DNA from: Macrotrachela quadricornifera
Lineage: Eukaryota > Rotifera > Eurotatoria > Philodinida > Philodinidae
DNA: 64,000 bases
Reading direction: 5' to 3'
NCBI GenBank assembly: GCA_022393335.1
Contig: JAJEKB010000791.1
Coordinates: 271,831-335,830, forward strand
The position numbers and the translations under genes were made by a program. Below are positions 63,841 to 64,000 of this stretch, piece by piece (position 1 is the first letter of the stretch; every line of letters begins with the position of its first letter). A model generated the notes under the pieces. It did not search any database. It saw only the letters and a list, made by a program, of their open reading frames with translations, and was not told the origin of the DNA.

Positions 63841-64000
63841 GTAAGTTGAATTTATTTCTTTGACAAACCTAGTATGAGTTGAATATAATTGTTGATGTAC
63901 ATTGTTTCCAGCATACTATCATCATACTCTATATTTAATTCTTCTCAGTATACGTATTTATGTCCTGTTTAGTATTCTCTAACTATATAAAGGTATTTGG

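Overview
The window is nuclear DNA of a small animal. It is very AT-rich, the genes are split by many introns of about 45-80 nt with GT-AG ends, and the gene set is metazoan (nuclear receptor corepressor, troponin T, IA-2/phogrin, kinesin-II, HYLS1). The compact layout, a single-exon protein joining an ADP-ribosyltransferase-like region to TPR repeats (a combination I recall as common in bdelloids), and splice acceptors lying just before many start codons (consistent with spliced-leader trans-splicing) make a bdelloid rotifer the best guess. That is inference, not proof.

Layout. 1-4440: the 3' part of an IBTK-like RCC1/BTB gene. 4955-7174: RTN4IP1-like mitochondrial oxidoreductase. 7412-14484 (minus): receptor tyrosine phosphatase IA-2/phogrin (PTPRN) with the inactive-type active site and a Tc1/mariner-like MITE in one intron. 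16119-18134: a roughly 2 kb transposon-like unit with inverted ends and an internal perfect 42-bp palindrome. 18199-19701 (minus): RPAP3. 20750-21758: a Thr-rich single-pass membrane protein with a tandemly duplicated intron/exon unit. 21963-23327: HYLS1. 24487-26432 (minus): a leucine-rich-repeat receptor-like protein. 29063-30803 (minus): a CYP3-clan cytochrome P450. 31732-32538: a hAT-type MITE with an exact 8-bp target duplication. 34079-36094: the intronless TPR/ART-like protein. 37830-47813: a 29-exon NCoR/SMRT corepressor. 48449-51968: kinesin-II motor KIF3A. 52135-53862: two tandem PHPT1-type phosphohistidine phosphatases. 54197-54748: an unrecognised Pro-rich protein. 55219-56421: troponin T, whose start codon appears split by an intron. 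56576-57244 and 59750-60156 (both minus): two unrecognised membrane proteins. 60494-61331: NDUFS7. 61605 to the window end: the 5' part of EFL1.

The genes are mostly unrelated housekeeping or tissue genes placed close together. I see no operon-like pathway, CRISPR array, rRNA or tRNA. Exon models were read by hand from splice sites. For every complete gene the exon lengths sum to a multiple of three and the joined reading frames stay open. No dedicated novel defence or mobile system was found. The most unusual items are the split start codon, the two-codon first exon of KIF3A, the apparent ART pseudoenzyme, the duplicated intron/exon unit, and five TIR elements (four of them in introns or intergenic DNA as short MITEs, one about 2 kb).
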